Positions 12,545-16,076 of a stretch of 16,076 nucleotides of DNA are shown here, one piece after another (position 1 is the stretch's first letter; the number at the start of each line of letters is the position of its first letter). Under the pieces are notes generated by a model that worked only from the letters and a program-made list of their open reading frames with translations, searched no databases and was not told the origin of the DNA. The position numbers and the translations under genes were made by a program. The stretch comes from an uncultured Oscillospiraceae bacterium (lineage in GTDB: Bacteria; Bacillota; Clostridia; Oscillospirales; Acutalibacteraceae), in assembly GCA_900549155.1 (NCBI GenBank), contig URNF01000037.1, forward strand, positions 1 through 16,076. The letters are read 5' to 3'.

Positions 12545-13498
12545 TTATTGCAGCGTCGTGCCGGGGTAGTAATGCGCGAGGATCTCCGTATAGTCTGCAC
12601 CGGCATTTGCCATATATTTCGCACCCGTTTGACTCATGCCGACATTGTGGCCGTAGCCGTGCACGGTGAAGACAAAGCTGCCGTCTTTGTATTGCACGGT
12701 GAAGCAGGCGGAGCGCAGCCCGAGGGCGGTGCGCAGCTTGCCGCCCGTGAAGGTCTTGTTGCCGACGGCGACGGTTTTGACGAAGCCGCTTTTGGTGGTG
12801 TCGGCGTTTTGAAACCATGCGGCGGGGTCACCGTCCGCTTTGAAATCGCTTTCCAGCGTCAGAAGCGCGGCGGTGAGCTTGTCGGGGGCGACGGCGACGG
12901 TGGTCTCATACCCCTTTGCTGTAAGGTCGCCCGCGGAGTCGACGGGCTGCAGATACGGATAGTCGCCGCCCCACACATCCGCTGCCCTTTCGGTCAGCCC
13001 TGCGCTGATGGCGTGGTAGCAGGCGGTGATCGGCTCGCCGTTATAGAGGAGCTTTTGCCCCTTGACCGCCCGCACGGTCTCGGTGAGCAGGGTGTGCCAT
13101 TTGTCATACTGATCGCCGAAGCGCTCCCGCATGCCCTTTTCCGTGCCGACGGTGAAAAGCGTTTCGGGGACGTTGGAGAAAATGCCGTCGGGGGATGCCG
13201 CGCGCTGCTTGCAATAATAGGTGTAGGCGGCGACGGTCTGCGCTTTCAGCGCTTCGACGGGGGATGAGGGCGCCATTTCGCAGGACACGACGGCGACAAG
13301 AAAATCCTCCTCGGAAAGGGTGAGGACATCGCCGGTCTTTTCGTTTTTCACGCGGAATGCCGCCGTGTCCTTTGTGTCGGCGGTATTTTCCGTCGGTGTT
13401 TCGGCGGCGGGCGGCGCGGGCTTGTCCGGCAGGGCGGACAGGGGCGCTGTCAGGACGATGAGCAGCGAGAGAACCGTGAGCAGAACATAGCCTTTCAT
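12545..13498 (-). CDS. SpoIID/LytB-domain protein, probable peptidoglycan lytic transglycosylase
   Basis: The 317-aa protein begins MKGYVLLTVLSLLIVLTAPL, a signal peptide or signal anchor, and continues with a Pro/Thr/Glu linker to about residue 45. The SpoIID domain shows FLVAVVSCEMAPSSPVEALKAQTVAAYTYY, with Glu74 aligned to the catalytic Glu of SpoIID, then CYHAISAGLTE and the C-terminal HGYGHNVGMSQTGAKYMA. SpoIID cleaves glycan strands during engulfment in sporulating Firmicutes; LytB-type relatives act in vegetative cells, so a sporulation role is only suggested. GGAGG at about 13508 precedes the ATG at 13498. The frame continues to 13528 but without a ribosome site. It is divergent from citrate synthase. 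The gap to dacA is 79 bp. Confidence 0.88.
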   Translation of the reverse strand: MKGYVLLTVLSLLIVLTAPLSALPDKPAPPAAETPTENTADTKDTAAFRVKNEKTGDVLTLSEEDFLVAVVSCEMAPSSPVEALKAQTVAAYTYYCKQRAASPDGIFSNVPETLFTVGTEKGMRERFGDQYDKWHTLLTETVRAVKGQKLLYNGEPITACYHAISAGLTERAADVWGGDYPYLQPVDSAGDLTAKGYETTVAVAPDKLTAALLTLESDFKADGDPAAWFQNADTTKSGFVKTVAVGNKTFTGGKLRTALGLRSACFTVQYKDGSFVFTVHGYGHNVGMSQTGAKYMANAGADYTEILAHYYPGTTLQ

Positions 13499-13513
13499 AC
13501 ACAAAACCTCCGC

Positions 13514-13542
13514 TTGACTTACCCTCAAAAAAAGAGTATACT
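13514..13542 (+). promoter_or_regulatory. Promoter of the citrate synthase gene
   Basis: TTGACT at 13514-13519 and TATACT at 13537-13542 are 17 bp apart. The sequence lies in the 88-bp divergent spacer, and the -35 is only about 15 bp from the spoIID start codon, so the spoIID promoter must overlap or lie inside the same stretch. No convincing one is seen on the minus strand. Confidence 0.7.
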
Positions 13543-13586
13543 GAATTATTCATAGAAACATTCGGCAAAGATCGGGGAACCAGGTT

Positions 13587-14972
13587 ATGGAAAAAGGAAA
13601 AGAGAAAAAGGAAAGTTTGAACATATCGGGCACCACCTTGTCCAGTTTATGCGCGGAGCTGCGGAAAAATAACCGCATCCCGCCGGAGAAGTTTGCCCGC
13701 TATCATGTCAAGCGCGGACTGCGCAACGAGGACGGCACCGGCGTGATGGCGGGGCTGACGCTTATTTGTAATGTGCACGGTTATGTTATCAACGAGGGTG
13801 AGCGTGCGCCGGTGCAGGGCAAGCTGACCTATCGCGGCTATGCCATTGAGGATCTTGTGCGCGGTGCGCAGGAAGAGGATCGCTTCGGATATGAGGAGAC
13901 CGCCTGGCTTTTGCTGTTCGGCAAGCTGCCGACGGCGGGACAGCTTGCGGCGTTCATCGAGCTTTTGTCGGAATATCGCGAGCTGCCGGAGAATTTTGCG
14001 GAAAATATGCTGGTGCGCACGCCGTCTCCGAACATCATGAATCAGATGAGCCGCGCGGTGCTGTCGCTGTATGCCGAGGATGCCGATCCCGACACGCTGA
14101 CCGACGAAAACGTTTTGCAGCAGTCCATCAATCTGTTGGCGAAGATGCCGAACATCATGGCGCACGCCTATCAGGTGAAGCGGCGCTATTATGACAACAA
14201 GAGCATGTATTTCCATCCGAATGTGCCTGGGCTGTCGACGGCGGAGACGATCTTACACAGCATCCGCGCCGACTCGGAGTTCACCGAGGAAGAGGCGCGC
14301 ATTCTCGATCTGTGTCTCATGCTGCACGCGGAGCACGGCGGCGGTAACAATTCCACCTTTGCCGCACGCGTGTTGTCCTCGTCGGGGACGGATACCTATG
14401 CGGCGATGTCGGCGGCGATCGGGGCTTTGAAGGGGCCGCGGCACGGCGGCGCGAACATCAAGGTCATGGAGATGCTCGACTATCTCAAAGCGGGCATCGG
14501 CAACTGGGACGACGATGACGAGGTCGCCGCGTTTGTGGAAAAGCTCATGCGGGGCGAGGCGGGCGACCGCACCGGTCTTGTCTATGGCATGGGGCACGCG
14601 GTGTATACGCTGTCCGATCCGCGCGCGGTCATTCTCAAAAACTGCGCGTATGATTTGGCGGAGAAAAAGGGCTATGGCGCGGAGTTTCGCCTTTTGGAAG
14701 CGGTGGAGCGGGTGACGCCCGCCGTGTTTGCTAAGCTGCATGGGGAGCACAAGTCGATGTGCGCCAACGTGGATATGTATTCCGGCTTGGTCTATCGCAC
14801 GCTCGGAATTGATCCCGATCTGTTCACGCCGCTGTTTGCCGTGGCGCGGACGGCGGGCTGGTGTGCACACCGCATGGAGGAGATCTCCACGGGCGGGCGG
14901 ATCATCCGACCGGCATATAAGGCGATCGCCGGAGAAAAGGCGTATGTACAATTAGCGGACAGGGAAGGATGA
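13587..14972 (+). CDS. Citrate synthase
   Basis: The 461-aa protein condenses oxaloacetate and acetyl-CoA to citrate. The catalytic triad of the classical Si-type enzyme is visible: His250 in LHAEHGGGNNSTF, His337 in YGMGHAVYTLSDPRA and Asp396 in NVDMYSG. GPRHGGAN at 283-290 is a further signature. The N-terminal 60 residues are longer and more charged than in minimal archaeal-type citrate synthases. In an anaerobe it probably feeds 2-oxoglutarate and glutamate synthesis rather than a full cycle (inference). The Shine-Dalgarno is weak (an AGG shortly before the ATG). Its stop overlaps the start of the next gene, so the two are translationally coupled. Closely related methylcitrate synthase activity cannot be excluded from sequence alone. 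Confidence 0.92.
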   Translation: MEKGKEKKESLNISGTTLSSLCAELRKNNRIPPEKFARYHVKRGLRNEDGTGVMAGLTLICNVHGYVINEGERAPVQGKLTYRGYAIEDLVRGAQEEDRFGYEETAWLLLFGKLPTAGQLAAFIELLSEYRELPENFAENMLVRTPSPNIMNQMSRAVLSLYAEDADPDTLTDENVLQQSINLLAKMPNIMAHAYQVKRRYYDNKSMYFHPNVPGLSTAETILHSIRADSEFTEEEARILDLCLMLHAEHGGGNNSTFAARVLSSSGTDTYAAMSAAIGALKGPRHGGANIKVMEMLDYLKAGIGNWDDDDEVAAFVEKLMRGEAGDRTGLVYGMGHAVYTLSDPRAVILKNCAYDLAEKKGYGAEFRLLEAVERVTPAVFAKLHGEHKSMCANVDMYSGLVYRTLGIDPDLFTPLFAVARTAGWCAHRMEEISTGGRIIRPAYKAIAGEKAYVQLADREG

Positions 14973-15925
14973 GCGGTATGCAGGCGATCCGAACGAAAAA
15001 AGCGGCATGTTTCCTGACACTGGCGATGACAGCGGTCGTCACGGTGCTGCGGGTGGTGCTGATCCCGCCGACGCAGAATGTGAAAACGGGGCTGTTTTCG
15101 CTGAGCTATGTTGTGATCGGTGCGATGGTGCTGACCATGGCGGCGGCGCTTTTTCTGCTGCTTGGCGATGAAAAGGCGAAGAAAACATTGCCTGCGGTGC
15201 GCGGAAAGTGGCTGCTGCCGGTGGCGATCGTCGTGATGGCGGTGGGCGTTTGCGTGCTGCTGACGACGGTGTTCGAGGTCTACAACTGGGGCGCGTTCGG
15301 TGTGACGCCGCCGCCCACTAAGATCGTGACGGGCGCGATCGACCGTGTGACGCTGTTTCTGACGATGGTGTTCGGTATTCTGACGGGCATCTATCTTTTG
15401 CGACTCGGCTTTTCCTTCATCGAGGGCGCGGGCGAGCAGCGCGGGCTTTTGCCGTATTTTGCGCTGACGCCGACGTTGTGGATGTGGATGCGGCTGGCGC
15501 GGTATGAGGTATCCTATGCCAGCGCGGTGGAGATTTATGAGAGCTTCTATGACTTCGCCATGCTGCTGTTTTCCATGCTGTTTCTGTTCACCTGGGCGCG
15601 GCATGCCGCCAATGTCGGGACCTACCGTCCGCGGCGGCTGCTGTTTTATGCATTGGCCACGGCGCTGCTGTCGCTGTCGGGCTCTGTCGCACGCGTGGCG
15701 TTTTTCCTGCTCGGCGAGGGCGATGCCTACAGCGCGGGGCAGCTGGCGAGCGTGCCGGACTTTGCCGTCGGGTGCTTGGCGGCGGTGATGAGCCTTTACT
15801 GGGTGCTGGCGCCGACGGAGGAACCGACGGCTGCCGAAACGGAAAAGACGGAAACCGCGGAAAATGCGGAAAACGCGGAGGAGACGCCCTCAAAACCGAC
15901 ACAAGAGGATGAAAATAGCCTGTGA
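14969..15925 (+). CDS. Unknown multi-pass membrane protein
   Basis: The 318-aa protein is not one I recognise. About eight hydrophobic helices are seen, near residues 10-32, 43-65, 80-103, 125-147, 160-178, 192-212, 222-246 and 258-281. A hydrophilic C-terminal tail of about 35 residues is rich in Glu, Thr, Ala and Asn with short repeats (ETAENAENAEE). GAFGVTPPPTK between helices 3 and 4 is a likely exposed loop. The ATG overlaps the TGA of the citrate synthase gene (ATGA); a second in-frame ATG at 14978 is possible. It may be co-translated with citrate synthase, but a functional link is not implied by the sequence. No terminator is seen before the GAPDH promoter. Confidence 0.75.
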   Translation: MSGMQAIRTKKAACFLTLAMTAVVTVLRVVLIPPTQNVKTGLFSLSYVVIGAMVLTMAAALFLLLGDEKAKKTLPAVRGKWLLPVAIVVMAVGVCVLLTTVFEVYNWGAFGVTPPPTKIVTGAIDRVTLFLTMVFGILTGIYLLRLGFSFIEGAGEQRGLLPYFALTPTLWMWMRLARYEVSYASAVEIYESFYDFAMLLFSMLFLFTWARHAANVGTYRPRRLLFYALATALLSLSGSVARVAFFLLGEGDAYSAGQLASVPDFAVGCLAAVMSLYWVLAPTEEPTAAETEKTETAENAENAEETPSKPTQEDENSL

Positions 15926-15928
15926 AAT

Positions 15929-15967
15929 TTGGGCAAAGTAACGAAAATCACAGGGAGTTGGGCAAAG
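15929..15967 (+). repeat. 10-nt direct repeat upstream of the GAPDH promoter
   Basis: TTGGGCAAAG occurs at 15929-15938 and 15958-15967, 29 bp apart, ending three bases before the -35 box. It could be a regulator binding site. It matches neither a Rex nor a CggR operator as I know them. Confidence 0.4.
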
Positions 15968-15970
15968 GTA

Positions 15971-15999
15971 TTGCATTTGTGCCGCAAAAAGGCTAAAAT
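15971..15999 (+). promoter_or_regulatory. Promoter of the GAPDH gene
   Basis: TTGCAT at 15971-15976 and TAAAAT at 15994-15999 have a 17-bp spacer. A consensus Shine-Dalgarno GGAGGT at 16021-16026 follows, nine bases before the ATG. Confidence 0.7.
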
Positions 16000-16034
16000 G
16001 ATAAACAGAAAAATTTGTTTGGAGGTTCATTGTT

Positions 16035-16076
16035 ATGGCAGTTAAAGTTGCAATCAATGGTTTTGGCCGTATCGGT
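16035..16076 (+). CDS. gap: Glyceraldehyde-3-phosphate dehydrogenase, 5' end only
   Basis: Only 14 codons lie in the window: MAVKVAINGFGRIG. This is the diagnostic N-terminus of type I GAPDH, with the NAD-binding GFGRIG glycine motif of the Rossmann fold. GAPDH oxidises glyceraldehyde 3-phosphate in glycolysis. GGAGGT nine bases upstream confirms the start. The gene has its own promoter and upstream direct repeats. Confidence 0.9.
   Translation, partial: MAVKVAINGFGRIG

Noticed and set aside
10504..13267. Long plus-strand frames opposite ABC-F, dacA and spoIID
   Set aside because: Shadow frames of GC-rich genes, with Gly/Val/Asp-rich repetitive translation and no family motifs.
14792..15604. 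270-codon minus-strand frame opposite the citrate synthase end and the membrane protein
   Set aside because: Composed of His/Arg/Gln repeats, a shadow of the plus-strand genes.

Overview
The window looks like a piece of a Clostridia (Oscillospiraceae/Ruminococcaceae-type) chromosome carrying the end of an integrated mobile element. From about 6.1 kb onward the DNA is GC-rich with strongly GC-biased codons and carries ordinary Firmicutes core genes. From 1 to about 6.05 kb the base composition is lower and more uneven, and the gene content is that of a Tn4451/Tn916-type integrative element. Assignment to an order is inference from gene content; no rRNA or other phylogenetic marker is present.

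Mobile element (1-6051). A MocR/PdxR-type regulator with a fused aminotransferase domain is followed by the azlC-azlD pair (branched-chain amino-acid exporter type) and by a 58-aa Cys-rich KTR protein, a small protein typical of Firmicutes conjugative transposons. Three stem-loop terminators then fill a non-coding stretch. Next come a small sigma-70 region-4-like protein, a roughly 250-nt candidate structured RNA, a TnpW-family protein, and a large serine recombinase that is the presumed integrase. A 24-nt hairpin-forming direct repeat brackets the sigma gene and the structured region. The recombinase stop codon abuts the terminator of a chromosomal tRNA-Ala(GGC) gene, so the element end lies at or very near 6.05 kb. 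The left end is not identified.

tRNA locus (6050-6350, minus strand). An intact tRNA-Ala(GGC) lies 77 bp downstream of a detached 24-nt copy of its own 5' end. The only good tRNA promoter lies upstream of the fragment, so fragment and intact gene would be co-transcribed.

Chromosome, plus strand (6.4-9.8 kb). This part holds a Nudix hydrolase, a CDF cation exporter and an MgtE Mg2+ channel. The interval before mgtE is the most interesting feature of the window. It has a promoter, a 28-codon leader ORF starting METPDVPR, an intrinsic terminator overlapping the leader stop codon, and a second hairpin that hides the mgtE Shine-Dalgarno and ends in a U-tract at the start codon. A 9-nt segment inside the leader ORF is perfectly complementary to the left arm of that second hairpin. 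This has the architecture of a leader-peptide attenuator for a Mg2+ transporter, loosely like enterobacterial mgtL-mgtA.

Chromosome, minus strand (9.8-13.5 kb). spoIID-like, dacA-like (D,D-carboxypeptidase) and an ABC-F ATPase gene run leftward. The ABC-F gene meets mgtE at a shared bidirectional terminator. The ABC-F protein has lost the key catalytic residues in its second ATPase domain.

Chromosome, plus strand (13.5-16.1 kb). Divergent from spoIID are citrate synthase, a stop-start-overlapping unknown membrane protein, and the first 14 codons of a GAPDH gene with its promoter.
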